A stretch of DNA of 44,713 bases from Lachnospiraceae bacterium (GTDB lineage: Bacteria > Bacillota > Clostridia > Lachnospirales > Lachnospiraceae), in the NCBI GenBank assembly GCA_017455525.1, contig JAFTAP010000096.1, positions 1-44,713 of the forward strand, in the 5' to 3' direction. The notes under the pieces were generated by a model. The model was not told the origin of the DNA, did not search any database, and was given only the letters and a program-made list of their open reading frames with translations. The position numbers were made by a program, and so were the translations under genes. Of the stretch, positions 24,902 through 34,110 are shown one piece after another. How positions within the stretch are numbered: the stretch's first letter is position 1; each line of letters begins with the position of its first letter.

Positions 24902-26431
24902 TTGGCGAGAAGCAGGGCTAAGAAGGCAACTGTTAACATTGCAACAAACCTCCTCTACGAGGTTATTACATTCATATGCGGACTGATCCTTCCACGGCTT
25001 ATACTCAGTCATTTTGGCTCAACTTATAATGGTATAATTTCGTCCGTAACCCAGTTTCTGAGTCTGGTGTCTATATTGCGACTGGGGGTGGCCGGAGCGA
25101 CAAGGGTAGCGCTATACAGGACACTGGCCACAAATGACCTTGCAGGTACTAGTGCAATAGTTCGTGCCACAGAGAAGTATCTTCGTAAGGTAGGGCTTGC
25201 GATCCTGGTCTATATAGCAGTATTAGCTGTCGTTTACCCAATGTTTACTGATACCGGGATCGGATTCTTTGATGTTTCTGTTCTGGTAATAGCAACAGGG
25301 ATAGGAACTTTTGCGCAGTACTACTTCGGAATAACAAATCAGACATTCCTGTCTGCCGACCAAAGCACATACATTTCAAATATTGCGCAGATATGCAGCA
25401 CATTGGCAAACACCGTTCTGTCCGCTGTGCTTATATATTCCGGATGCACGATACAGACAGTAAAGCTGGCAAGTTCTGTAGTGTTTTTCCTGACTCCGTT
25501 CATGCTCAACATTTATGTCGCAAGAAAATACAGCCTCGACAAGAAGTGCGAACCGGACTATACGGGATTGGAAAAACGAAATGACGTGCTTGCCAGCTCT
25601 TTAGCGAACATAGTCCATGAGAACACGGATGTCATTGTCCTGACTCTGTCATGTGATGTAAAGACTGTCTCTGTATATGCTGTATATAACCTGGTAATGT
25701 CAGCGCTTAGAAAAATATTGGCTGTATTTTCTACGGGGACGGAGGCGATATACGGAGACATGTGGGCGAAACATCAGATGGATAGCATAAAAAAGAATCT
25801 GACTATATATGAATACGTAATAGGGGTTTTTATTTCTATAGTATTCTCGGCAACCATTATGCTTATCGTTCCCTTCGTCAGGATATATACAAAGGGGGTT
25901 ACGGATGTGAATTATATTCAACCAACGTACGCTCTGGTCATATCTGTAGCAATGGTTTTTTTCTGTTTTCGCATACCTTATCTGACTTTGGTTCAGGGAA
26001 TTGGAGCATACAAGGAGACTAAGGCGGGGGCGTTTTTCGAGGCAGGACTGAATCTGACATCATCTATAGTATTGGTAAAATTTATTGGAATAACGGGAAC
26101 CGCAATCGGCACGCTTCTGGCCAATGTTTTCAGGTCCTTCCAGTATGCTTTCTATATCGAAAGGAATGTTGTCAGCAGAGGAAAGGTAGTGCTATTGAAA
26201 GATATTATTTGGATAAGCATAAACCTTGGCTTGTCCTGCTCAATAGCCAGGATCCTTTTTTTCAGGATTGATATCAGCAGTTGGTCAGGCTGGTGCTGTT
26301 GTGGCGTAATGGTCGTATTTATAAGTATCACTGTTACACTGATGACCTCTTTAATAGCATATCGTCCGGTAGTCATGCAGACATATGCGGTAATTAGGAG
26401 GATGATAGGAGTGCCCAGAAGAAGGGCATAA
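24902..26431 (+). CDS. Polysaccharide flippase (Wzx-like, MOP superfamily)
   Basis: 509 residues with 12-14 predicted helices, starting K-K-A-T-V-N-I-A-T-N-L-L-Y-E-V-I-T-F-I-C-G-L-I-L-type, as in polysaccharide transporters that flip undecaprenyl-linked repeat units. The start is TTG 24902 with CAGGAGA at 24888-24894; there is no ATG near the conserved N-terminus. It pairs in function with the Wzy-like protein at 21576, which together define a Wzx/Wzy-dependent pathway. Confidence 0.88.
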   Translation: MARSRAKKATVNIATNLLYEVITFICGLILPRLILSHFGSTYNGIISSVTQFLSLVSILRLGVAGATRVALYRTLATNDLAGTSAIVRATEKYLRKVGLAILVYIAVLAVVYPMFTDTGIGFFDVSVLVIATGIGTFAQYYFGITNQTFLSADQSTYISNIAQICSTLANTVLSAVLIYSGCTIQTVKLASSVVFFLTPFMLNIYVARKYSLDKKCEPDYTGLEKRNDVLASSLANIVHENTDVIVLTLSCDVKTVSVYAVYNLVMSALRKILAVFSTGTEAIYGDMWAKHQMDSIKKNLTIYEYVIGVFISIVFSATIMLIVPFVRIYTKGVTDVNYIQPTYALVISVAMVFFCFRIPYLTLVQGIGAYKETKAGAFFEAGLNLTSSIVLVKFIGITGTAIGTLLANVFRSFQYAFYIERNVVSRGKVVLLKDIIWISINLGLSCSIARILFFRIDISSWSGWCCCGVMVVFISITVTLMTSLIAYRPVVMQTYAVIRRMIGVPRRRA

Positions 26432-26450
26432 AGTAAGGAGACTTTTTAGG

Positions 26451-27641
26451 ATGCTTGGCAATGGAGTTATGGAAATAAGAAGCATTTTCAAGGAGAATCT
26501 GGTGAAGCTTTACACTAGATTAATCAGGCTTTTATATGGAATAGATCCCCATAAAGTCTTGTTTATCAGTTTTAATGGAAAATCTTACTCAGACAATCCC
26601 AAGGCAATATCTGAAAAGCTGCACGAAGAAGCACCTGAACTGAATATAGTATGGGCTTTTACTGACCCTGATAAAAAGAAGGGAATTGTCCCGGATTATG
26701 TCAGGAGGATTTGCAGCCATAGGAGTTTAATGTATTACAAAGAGCTTTCTACGTGCGCTGTTGCTATCAATAACTTTCCGTTTCCTTTGATTGATAAGGG
26801 GGAGGATCAGATGTTCATACAGACATTCCATGGTGATCGGGCACCCAAGAAAGTAATGTATGACTCTCCATTTAAGAAAAGAAATTACAAGCTTGCAGAG
26901 ACAATACCGGGATTCTGTAATTTAGGTATCGTGGGATCAGAGTATGGGGAGAAGCTGTTCAGATCAGGGTTCAGATATACTGGGGAGATATTAAAGGCCG
27001 GAACGCCAAGATGCGATATGCTGGTGAACCCGGACTATGAATATGCGGATCGTGTGCGTAATACATTAGGGATAGCTGATGACACGAAGGTGCTTATGTA
27101 TGCGCCAACATACAGGAGGCAAAATGTAGGTAATAACACGCCACAGGAGATTCAGAAAATAGACCTGGAGAGAACGATAGAAGCCTTGGAAAATAAATAT
27201 GATTGCAAATGGGTGTGCCTGATCAGGACTCATCCTGGGGCAAGGCAAAGACTGAATGGCTATAGCTGTAATGAAGGGATATTGGATGTGACACAGTATG
27301 AGGATATGGCTGATCTTTTGTTAATATCCGACATGCTGGTAACTGACTATTCCTCAAGCGCTGGGGATTATGCTATTCTGCGCCGTCCGTTGGTGCTGTT
27401 CCAATCGGATATAGATGAGTACATTGAGAAGGATCGGAGCTTCTACTTTGACATGAATGAGAGTCCTTTCTTGATAGCGAAGACACAGCAGGAATTGGAG
27501 GAGCTCATATCCACGTTTGATGATGGGATGATAAAAAAGAATTGCAAGGATATACTGTCCTTCTTCCACACAAATGAAACGGGGTGCTCCTCTCAGTTGG
27601 TCGTTGAACGGATAATTGATTTCATAGAGCATGGCAAGTGA
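26451..27641 (+). CDS. CDP-glycerol glycerophosphotransferase family protein
   Basis: 396 residues of the TagF/TagB (Glyphos_transf) family, which moves glycerol-phosphate or a like group from a CDP-alcohol. Motifs: S-F-N-G-K-S-Y-S-D-N-P-K near 34-45, Q-T-F-H-G-D-R-A-P-K-K near 120-130, A-G-T-P-R-C-D near 180, Y-A-P-T-Y-R-R near 213, R-T-H-P-G near 257, and D-M-L-V-T-D-Y-S-S near 293-301. AAGGAG at 26435-26440 supports ATG 26451. It suggests a phosphodiester-linked glycerol (or ribitol) in the product. No tagD-like cytidylyltransferase is present in the window. Confidence 0.9.
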   Translation: MLGNGVMEIRSIFKENLVKLYTRLIRLLYGIDPHKVLFISFNGKSYSDNPKAISEKLHEEAPELNIVWAFTDPDKKKGIVPDYVRRICSHRSLMYYKELSTCAVAINNFPFPLIDKGEDQMFIQTFHGDRAPKKVMYDSPFKKRNYKLAETIPGFCNLGIVGSEYGEKLFRSGFRYTGEILKAGTPRCDMLVNPDYEYADRVRNTLGIADDTKVLMYAPTYRRQNVGNNTPQEIQKIDLERTIEALENKYDCKWVCLIRTHPGARQRLNGYSCNEGILDVTQYEDMADLLLISDMLVTDYSSSAGDYAILRRPLVLFQSDIDEYIEKDRSFYFDMNESPFLIAKTQQELEELISTFDDGMIKKNCKDILSFFHTNETGCSSQLVVERIIDFIEHGK

Positions 27642-27673
27642 AATATTGTATTTAGCGGGAGTTGAATGAAGAG

Positions 27674-28831
27674 ATGGCAAACGGAAGGGTGTACTGGATA
27701 ACCGGACTGTCAAATAGTGGAAAAACGACTATAGGGACAGCGCTTTATTACGATTTAAGAAGACAAGGGCAGGACGTAATCATTCTTGATGGAGATTTAA
27801 TGAAACAGATTGCCAGTGGGAGTATTTCGGCGGGATATGAAGAAGCGGATCGCCTTATACGTGCTAAAAGATATTCGTTGATGGCAAAGCTTCTGGCAGA
27901 TCAGGGAACATGGGTAATAGTGTGTGCTATAGCAATGTTTGATGAGATTCGGGACTGGAACAGGAGGAATATAAGAGGTTATGTTGAGGTATTTTTGGAT
28001 GTGCCTAAGGAAATACTTAAATCCAGAGACCGTAAGGGATTATACAAGGACGAAATGTATGCACAGCTCCCCAAAAAACCGGATATAATAATCGCAAATG
28101 ATGGAGATGAACCTATTAGGGATATTATAAAAAGAATAGAGCTTCTTGAACCGTCGAATGAAGATGACTATGACCGTGACCGTAAATACTGGAATCAGTT
28201 TTACATGAGACTGAAAAGTGGACTAGATAAGCCATCAGATTTTGCGGTTGAGGTCAACAAGAGGCTGAGGCCGCATTCGCACATCATGGAGCTCGGCTGT
28301 GGAAATGGCAGGGACAGCCTGTTTTTTTTGTCGCAGGGACATAGCGTTATAGCTGTTGATGGGTCGGATGCGGCAATAGATAGATTAAACGGGCTGACGG
28401 CCACAGATAAAAATGCGCTGTTCGTATGCGACGACTTTGTGAAATGCCATGCATTATACCAGATGCAATACGATTGCGTGTACAGTCGCTTCACACTCCA
28501 TGCTATAGACGATGATCAGGAAGATGAATTACTCATGAATACCAGGGAAGCCTTGAATTCCGGTGGTATGCTCTGCATAGAAGCCCGAACCGTGCATGAT
28601 GAAATATATGGAATAGGTGAAAAGGTCGGGCATAATGCTTATAAATATAATGATCACTACAGGCGTTTTATTGATGCTGAAGAATTCAGGGCGAAGATTG
28701 AAAAAATGGGATTCGAGATTATTGAATGTGTTGAATCCCAGGGATTCAGTAAGACCGAAGACTCGGATCCGGTGCTTATGAGGTGCGTTGCTACGATAAA
28801 GGGATCATGTCTTTCAATAAAAAGCAATTGA
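27674..28831 (+). CDS. APS-kinase-like domain fused to a SAM-dependent methyltransferase
   Basis: Residues 1 to about 160 form a CysC-like kinase: Walker A G-L-S-N-S-G-K-T-T (about 10-18), I-L-D-G-D-L-M-K-Q near 38, E-V-F-L-D-V-P-K-E, and R-D-R-K-G-L-Y-K as in APS kinases. Residues about 175-385 form a class I methyltransferase with M-E-L-G-C-G-N-G-R-D-S-L near 202-213, A-V-D-G-S-D near 227, and C-V-Y-S-R-F-T-L-H-A near 265. CysC homologues in capsule loci can act on nucleotide intermediates, for example CDP-phosphoramidate in Campylobacter, rather than in sulfate assimilation; no cysN/cysD is seen here. I chose ATG 27674 over TTG 27662 because the GGGAG at 27657-27661 is too near the TTG. 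Confidence 0.82.
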   Translation: MANGRVYWITGLSNSGKTTIGTALYYDLRRQGQDVIILDGDLMKQIASGSISAGYEEADRLIRAKRYSLMAKLLADQGTWVIVCAIAMFDEIRDWNRRNIRGYVEVFLDVPKEILKSRDRKGLYKDEMYAQLPKKPDIIIANDGDEPIRDIIKRIELLEPSNEDDYDRDRKYWNQFYMRLKSGLDKPSDFAVEVNKRLRPHSHIMELGCGNGRDSLFFLSQGHSVIAVDGSDAAIDRLNGLTATDKNALFVCDDFVKCHALYQMQYDCVYSRFTLHAIDDDQEDELLMNTREALNSGGMLCIEARTVHDEIYGIGEKVGHNAYKYNDHYRRFIDAEEFRAKIEKMGFEIIECVESQGFSKTEDSDPVLMRCVATIKGSCLSIKSN

Positions 28832-28837
28832 ATATTG

Positions 28838-30709
28838 ATGATTAAAGTGATTCTGAAAAGCATATATTTATTTTTCTTCTTTTTTTCATGCGGAGCATTA
28901 TATAATTCGGTCTTTAGAAGAAAGGATGATGGTAATACATATATTGGCGTATTATTTTCAGTTTCTGTTGCTCAGGTTATCATAATCCCTTTGTATCTGC
29001 TTGGGGTCAGAGTGGATAGGTCGTACGCATTGTTTGGCATTCTTATGGTAATGGTAACAGCTTATGGATTGTACTATCTTCTGAGGTATCGGGGAGAGAT
29101 GATATCAAGGATAAAGAAGGTCTTCACTATCAGGAACGCATGGTATGTTTTAGCGTTTGCGATACTTATTATTGAGCTGTTCTTTTACTTGTTTTATTAT
29201 AGACACAATAATGACGACGTCTTTTATGTTGCGAATATAAACACTTCGCTGGATACTAATAAGTGGTTTTTTATTGACCCTTCTACTGGGAACGAAGCTT
29301 TTTCTTTCTCACAGTGGAGTGCCTATATTATGTCAGGCTGGGAGACAGAATTAGTTTTCCTTAGTAGATTTTTTAGGGTGGACGGAGCTGTTTTTGCGCA
29401 TAGCATATTACCGCAGACCCTGCTCCCCATTCATTATGCCGCTATTTACGAGCTATCGAAGCGTATATCCGATAAATACAGGGCACAGATGCTGGCACTG
29501 TATTCTGTTATGAATCTTTTTAGCATGTATTCTGACTATCAAATTGGAAATTTTCTAAACTATAGAATATGGCAAGGGAAAGCCGTGATGTGTAATATTT
29601 TGTTTCCGGTGATTTTGCTCAGTTTCGTAAGGATATATAAATATGGAATGAGCATGAGAGACATATCTACGCTTTCACTTTGCATGGTTTCGGGGGTAGC
29701 ACTTAATCCTACCGGGATGTATCTGGTGCCAATATTATATGGAGGTTATTGCTTATCGTATACAATCATGAAAATCCTCAGGCACGAAAAGGAGGGTATC
29801 GTTAGGGAGGTAAAATACTTTCTCGTGCCATTGATTGTTGTGCTTCCTATAACAGTGATGAGATTATACTGCATGCAAATGGGCGGGATAATGACATTGA
29901 TCACTGAAAAAGCGGATACGATGAGATACTGGGATATTGTAAGGAATATAGTGGGGACGGGTTATATTATCGTGATTCTTTGGGGCCTGTCTATAATAAT
30001 CTGTCTTATGTGTTCAACAGAGGAGATTAGATTCCTGGTTTCGATATATAGCATAATAATACTCGCTACCTTCTTAAATCCAGTCCTATGCCCTTTTGTG
30101 GCGAGGACAGTATCAAGCACGGAGACATACTGGCGGCTATTTTGGCTTTTGCAGCCCCAATGTACGATATTGTTTGGGGCTCATCAGGTTTTATCTTTGG
30201 CTGGGAAAAGAAGGGTGCTTCTATCCAACATTACAATGATAATGATTTGCTTAACTGTTGCTATTGGGGGAAAATGTGGATTTATAAATGGTAGATTTGT
30301 AAAAAAGGTTAACCTTGAAGCCATAACCGAATTAACAAAATCTTCAGTCGACGAGGTCATGAAGGATGATTATTTCATTCGAATGGAATTTTGTGGCGAG
30401 CATCCCAGAATATTAATGCCTAAACAGAATTGCCATGAGATAAGGCAGTATACTGCGTGCTTGGAAGTCGTCTGGACAAAATGTTTAAAGCATTTGAGCA
30501 ATACCAATGATGATATAGAGAATTTTATGAATGAGCTGTATAGCGATAATGACTGCACTAACCTTGTTAAGAACATAGATGCATTTGACATTGACTATAT
30601 TGCCTTAAGGAATGATGCGGATATAAATGATTTTGGCGATGAATTGACATTGATTCATGAAGACGAGGAATACAGCTTGTATAGAACCGGACACTGCGAT
30701 GTTCAATGA
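28838..30709 (+). CDS. Large polytopic membrane protein, GT-C-like (DUF6077-like)
   Basis: 623 residues. About ten or more membrane helices occupy residues 1 to about 490, followed by a soluble, D/N-rich C-terminal domain of about 130 residues. After helix 4 comes Y-R-H-N-N-D-D-V-F-Y-V-A-N near 122-134, an acidic pair on an outer loop, as in GT-C transferases that use lipid-phosphate sugars. The resemblance to DUF6077 is from memory and unproven. ATG 28838 follows the previous stop by 6 bp. The DPM-like transferase at 31020 could provide the polyprenyl-phosphate sugar. Composition is like the A+T-rich genes upstream. Confidence 0.6.
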   Translation: MIKVILKSIYLFFFFFSCGALYNSVFRRKDDGNTYIGVLFSVSVAQVIIIPLYLLGVRVDRSYALFGILMVMVTAYGLYYLLRYRGEMISRIKKVFTIRNAWYVLAFAILIIELFFYLFYYRHNNDDVFYVANINTSLDTNKWFFIDPSTGNEAFSFSQWSAYIMSGWETELVFLSRFFRVDGAVFAHSILPQTLLPIHYAAIYELSKRISDKYRAQMLALYSVMNLFSMYSDYQIGNFLNYRIWQGKAVMCNILFPVILLSFVRIYKYGMSMRDISTLSLCMVSGVALNPTGMYLVPILYGGYCLSYTIMKILRHEKEGIVREVKYFLVPLIVVLPITVMRLYCMQMGGIMTLITEKADTMRYWDIVRNIVGTGYIIVILWGLSIIICLMCSTEEIRFLVSIYSIIILATFLNPVLCPFVARTVSSTETYWRLFWLLQPQCTILFGAHQVLSLAGKRRVLLSNITMIMICLTVAIGGKCGFINGRFVKKVNLEAITELTKSSVDEVMKDDYFIRMEFCGEHPRILMPKQNCHEIRQYTACLEVVWTKCLKHLSNTNDDIENFMNELYSDNDCTNLVKNIDAFDIDYIALRNDADINDFGDELTLIHEDEEYSLYRTGHCDVQ

Positions 30710-30716
30710 ATAGAGG

Positions 30717-31010
30717 ATGAGGGAGTACGAGAAGAGGCATGGGCATTATAGGAACTTCCAAAAAGGAGAGCTGGAAGCCTTTTTCAATGGGAAGGGGGTC
30801 AGGACGGTGAAGACATATTATGCGGGCTTCCCATTCTGGTCGCCTGTCACAAGGGATATCCTGAACCTGATGCCGGGGGACAGCATAGATGCGCAGAAAT
30901 CAATGAGGGGGGGTGGCAGGTTTCTGTCGCTTCTCCTTTATTATTCGTACAGGTATTTCAGCTCCGTTCATATTGGAGATCAGTTCATGGGGCTGTTCGA
31001 GAAGGCATGA
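30717..31010 (+). pseudogene. C-terminal remnant of a class I SAM-dependent methyltransferase
   Basis: Only 97 codons. The residues K-R-H-G-H-Y-R-N-F-Q-K-G-E-L-E-A-F-F near the start match the conserved D-R-x-x-G-H-Y-R-R-Y-x-x-x-E-L block found in the last third of capsule-locus methyltransferases, followed by V-K-T-Y-Y-A-G-F-P-F-W. The SAM-binding G-x-G-x-G half is absent, and TAG lies in frame just upstream (30711-30713). It sits exactly where the base composition changes, so it looks like the cut end of a gene whose front was lost on recombination. A short functional protein cannot be excluded. Confidence 0.7.
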
Positions 31011-31019
31011 CGGCTGCCA

Positions 31020-31736
31020 ATGGATAAGATATGCGTCGTCATCCCGACATACAACGAGTCCGGAAGTATCGGGAGAGTGGTCGGAGAGATAAGACAAAGC
31101 TGCCCCGGCGCTGACATAGTGGTCGTGGATGACGGTTCATCTGATGGCACGAAGCAAATAACGGAAGCCACGGGCTGCACCGTCATAAGCCTGTGCGCGA
31201 ACCTGGGGATAGGCGGTGCTGTCCAGGCGGGGCTTATGTATGCCGTTTCTAAAGGATACAAGCTGGTCGTAAGGATGGACGGGGACGGACAGCATGATCC
31301 CGGGTACATATCCGGCTTATGCGGAATTATCGAGGACGGGGGGGCAGATATTGCCATAGGTTCAAGGTACGTGAATCATTCAGGCTACCAGTCCACAAGG
31401 ACCAGGAGAGCCGGGATCAGGTTCTTAAGTTTCATTATAAGCCGCTTATGCGGGGCGGACATAAAAGATGTGACCAGTGGCTACTGGGCGATGAACGGCC
31501 GTGCGGCAGAGCATCTCAGTGAGAATTATGAACAGGATTATCCTGAACCGGAAGCAATACTATCATCGGTGAGTGCAGGATACCGTATCGTTGAAGTCCC
31601 TGTGGAGATGAGAGGCAGAACCTCGGGCAAGAGCACGATAGATATAAAACGATCCCTGTATTATATGATAAAAGTTACCTTTTCGCTTTTGTTTGCAAAA
31701 TTAAACCTTAAGGGGGAGCGGCATGCTGTCCGTTAG
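31020..31736 (+). CDS. Dolichyl-phosphate-mannose-synthase-like GT2 glycosyltransferase
   Basis: 238 residues. V-V-I-P-T-Y-N-E-S-G-S-I near 6-17, V-V-V-D-D-G-S-S-D-G-T at about 34-44, G-I-G-G-A-V-Q-A-G near 65, and V-R-M-D-G-D-G-Q-H-D-P near 84-94 mark a DPM1-type polyprenyl-phosphate glycosyltransferase with no C-terminal membrane helices of its own. The overlapping DUF2304 gene (14 bp) probably gives the membrane partner. It would make an undecaprenyl-phosphate sugar for use outside the membrane. Confidence 0.9.
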   Translation: MDKICVVIPTYNESGSIGRVVGEIRQSCPGADIVVVDDGSSDGTKQITEATGCTVISLCANLGIGGAVQAGLMYAVSKGYKLVVRMDGDGQHDPGYISGLCGIIEDGGADIAIGSRYVNHSGYQSTRTRRAGIRFLSFIISRLCGADIKDVTSGYWAMNGRAAEHLSENYEQDYPEPEAILSSVSAGYRIVEVPVEMRGRTSGKSTIDIKRSLYYMIKVTFSLLFAKLNLKGERHAVR

Positions 31737-32079
31737 GTTCAGGCTTGTCCTTGTAATGACAGTGATCATTTATTTTGCGCTGCTGTACGGGCTCATAAGG
31801 AGGAAAAGGCTGCTCCTAAAGTATGCCCTCATCTGGATTGGCATAGGGCTGGTGTTCACCATGCTGATAGCCTTCCCGTGGATACTGGTCAACGGTGCGC
31901 ATCTTATCGGCATCTATCTGGATATCAATTTCCTGTTCCTGCTCATGATAGGGCTCCTGATGATAATCACTATGTCGCTGACAATCATAGTATCAAGGCT
32001 TAATGATACGAACAAGAAGCTAGTGCAGAAGACGGCGATCCTGGAAGCAGAGATTGAGAAGTTGAAAGGAAATATGTGA
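31723..32079 (+). CDS. DUF2304 small membrane protein
   Basis: 118 residues with three predicted helices (about 4-22, 31-52, 62-88) and a charged coiled-coil tail (L-N-D-T-N-K-K-L-V-Q-K-T-A-I-L-E-A-E-I-E-K-L-K). It matches DUF2304 in length and in its fixed place behind a DPM-like transferase. AAGGGGGAG precedes the ATG, which lies inside the previous gene. It likely anchors or assists that transferase. The biochemical role of the family is not settled. Confidence 0.82.
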   Translation: MLSVRFRLVLVMTVIIYFALLYGLIRRKRLLLKYALIWIGIGLVFTMLIAFPWILVNGAHLIGIYLDINFLFLLMIGLLMIITMSLTIIVSRLNDTNKKLVQKTAILEAEIEKLKGNM

Positions 32080-32080
32080 A

Positions 32081-33121
32081 TTGCTGCTGTCGATAGGGGT
32101 GCCTGCGTACAATGCAGAGGCGACGATTCGGCGCTGCCTGGAATCCATCGTTTCATGCACGGGTTTTAGTGGATACGAGTTAATATGCGTGGATGACGGC
32201 AGCACGGATTCCACGCTGGACATCCTTAAGTCGTGGGAGATGCAATATGACAATATCCGTGTGATCCATACCAATAACAGGGGGGCATTTCTGGCAAGGA
32301 AGAGGATCATAGATGAGGCCAGGGGAGAATGGATTGGGTTCGTGGACTCGGATGATGTCGTGGGAACCGATATTTACAACAAAATGCTGTCAGAGTTGGC
32401 TAAGCATCCTGAGGCCGATATGGCGGTATGTGCCTTCTGGAAATCGGGCAGGAAGCATATGGACGCATTTGGCGACGCATACATGGACATTATGGATACC
32501 CCGGAATTGCTTGGACGGATGCTGGCAGTGAATCCTGCCTACTGGAACAAGCTGTACAGGAAAAGATTAGCCGTTAAGTCCATCCGCCTTGACTACTCGC
32601 CTAAGATAATGGAGGATTCCTTATTCTTCTGCAGCCTGATCCCATATACAAGGGGCGTTGTATTCGTCGGGAAGGCGCTGTATACCTATAACGACAATAA
32701 GGCTTCGGTAACCAGGGATATAGGGATGGATGAGGTCCTAGAGGCAGAGAGGGGAATAGAGGGGCTTCTTTCGAATGATGAAGCATCCAATAGGAGAGAA
32801 GTATACGAGGCAAAAGCGTTAAGGGAATTCAGGTCGGCCTATATTTCTTTGCACCTTGGAGTCGCATTCTCATTGAATTTTAATAGGAATGATGATTTTA
32901 AAGGAAATATGGAGGCATGGAGGGAGACGAGGCATTTTCTTGACACAAGGCTTCCCTGCTGGAGGAAGAATGAGTTCCTGTCAGTGAAATACGCATATAA
33001 TAACCGGCAGATCATGACGTTATATATTGGATACATGCTGTACAAAGCCGCCTTCTGGCCGGCCGTAGTGCGTGCCTACCATTATTTTGTCAGGATTACG
33101 GGATGTGATATGAAATGGTGA
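32081..33121 (+). CDS. Family 2 glycosyltransferase
   Basis: 346 residues with a GT-A domain: L-S-I-G-V-P-A-Y-N-A-E-A-T-I-R-R-C-L-E-S-I near 3-23, C-V-D-D-G-S-T-D-S-T near 37-46, and G-F-V-D-S-D-D-V-V-G near 88-97 as the metal site. The C-terminal half is helical and is typical of capsule transferases such as the CpsI/EpsJ group. The start is TTG 32081, with AAAGGA 10 nt upstream, 1 bp after the DUF2304 stop. No ATG is available near the conserved N-terminus. Confidence 0.88.
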   Translation: MLLSIGVPAYNAEATIRRCLESIVSCTGFSGYELICVDDGSTDSTLDILKSWEMQYDNIRVIHTNNRGAFLARKRIIDEARGEWIGFVDSDDVVGTDIYNKMLSELAKHPEADMAVCAFWKSGRKHMDAFGDAYMDIMDTPELLGRMLAVNPAYWNKLYRKRLAVKSIRLDYSPKIMEDSLFFCSLIPYTRGVVFVGKALYTYNDNKASVTRDIGMDEVLEAERGIEGLLSNDEASNRREVYEAKALREFRSAYISLHLGVAFSLNFNRNDDFKGNMEAWRETRHFLDTRLPCWRKNEFLSVKYAYNNRQIMTLYIGYMLYKAAFWPAVVRAYHYFVRITGCDMKW

Positions 33122-34110
33122 GGGGAGGCGAGGCACCAAAACGGCTGCTTTTTCTGGACGGGCTTAGGGCATTCGCAATGATAGCCGTGGCACTGGGGCA
33201 TGCCGTCAGCGAACTGTGGGGCGAGGATGTATTCGTATTCCAATTTATCTATTACTTCCACATGCCCCTCCTTTTCATGGTTTCGGGGCTCACATGGTCG
33301 GTCGTGAAAGGCAAAAGCGAGGCATATCTGATCGAAAGCTCCGCGCGCTTGTTAATGACGTCGGGTGTTTTTGCTGTAATAAACATGTGCATGGCTGTAT
33401 TTTATGAGGGGCTCCGTATGGCGGATGCCCTGGTTTACACATATAACGGAGTGTGGTTCATAATCGTACTGACAATCATACAGACTGCCGTATGCCTGCA
33501 GGCGCGACTTGATAGGGACATGAACAAAATAAGAGCGGGGGCGGACAGGCAGCTGGACATCATGTTAGTATTTGTGGCTGTCCTTGTAATGATGATCACG
33601 GGGGAATATCAGGTTATTAATCTCAGCAAAGCGGATGCTTTTGCTTTCAGGCTTGCCGGTGAGATAGGCAAGCTTTCGGGGTATTACCTCTGCTATTTAT
33701 ATGCGGATAGGGTCAGGGAGGCAGGGTCCAGTACTGCAAGAGGACTGTCGCTGTGCGTAACAGGTGTTTTGTTTGTGACGGCCTGCTACTGCCATAATAT
33801 TACGGTCAGTGTCGGACCAGTAAGAATCGTATCGGGCATCCTGATGGCACCCGCTCTGATGGGAATGTTCGAGCGTCATTACGGAACGAACATTCTGTAT
33901 ACAGTATCAGCCTTTTCTCTGGAGATATACTTGACGCATGTGCTGGTCATGAGGCTCCTGCCGGACAGTATAAGTCCGGCATGGTACAAGTGCGTACTGC
34001 TTACCATGATATTCCTGATGTCCGGCATCATCATCGGATATGCGGAGGAATACATACCGGTATTAAGGAACATATTTCATCCGGTAATAAAACGGAGGCT
34101 TGGAAGATGA
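33115..34110 (+). CDS. Acyltransferase family 3 membrane protein
   Basis: 331 residues with about ten helices. R-L-L-F-L-D-G-L-R-A-F-A-M-I-A-V-A-L-G-H near 10-29 (catalytic-type His), then Y-Y-F-H-M-P-L-L-F-M-V-S-G-L near 43-58, the hallmark of acetyl/succinyl transferases such as OafA and WecH. It likely O-acylates the growing glycan. It overlaps the previous gene by 7 bp, and its stop overlaps the next ATG (ATGA). Confidence 0.9.
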   Translation: MVRGGEAPKRLLFLDGLRAFAMIAVALGHAVSELWGEDVFVFQFIYYFHMPLLFMVSGLTWSVVKGKSEAYLIESSARLLMTSGVFAVINMCMAVFYEGLRMADALVYTYNGVWFIIVLTIIQTAVCLQARLDRDMNKIRAGADRQLDIMLVFVAVLVMMITGEYQVINLSKADAFAFRLAGEIGKLSGYYLCYLYADRVREAGSSTARGLSLCVTGVLFVTACYCHNITVSVGPVRIVSGILMAPALMGMFERHYGTNILYTVSAFSLEIYLTHVLVMRLLPDSISPAWYKCVLLTMIFLMSGIIIGYAEEYIPVLRNIFHPVIKRRLGR

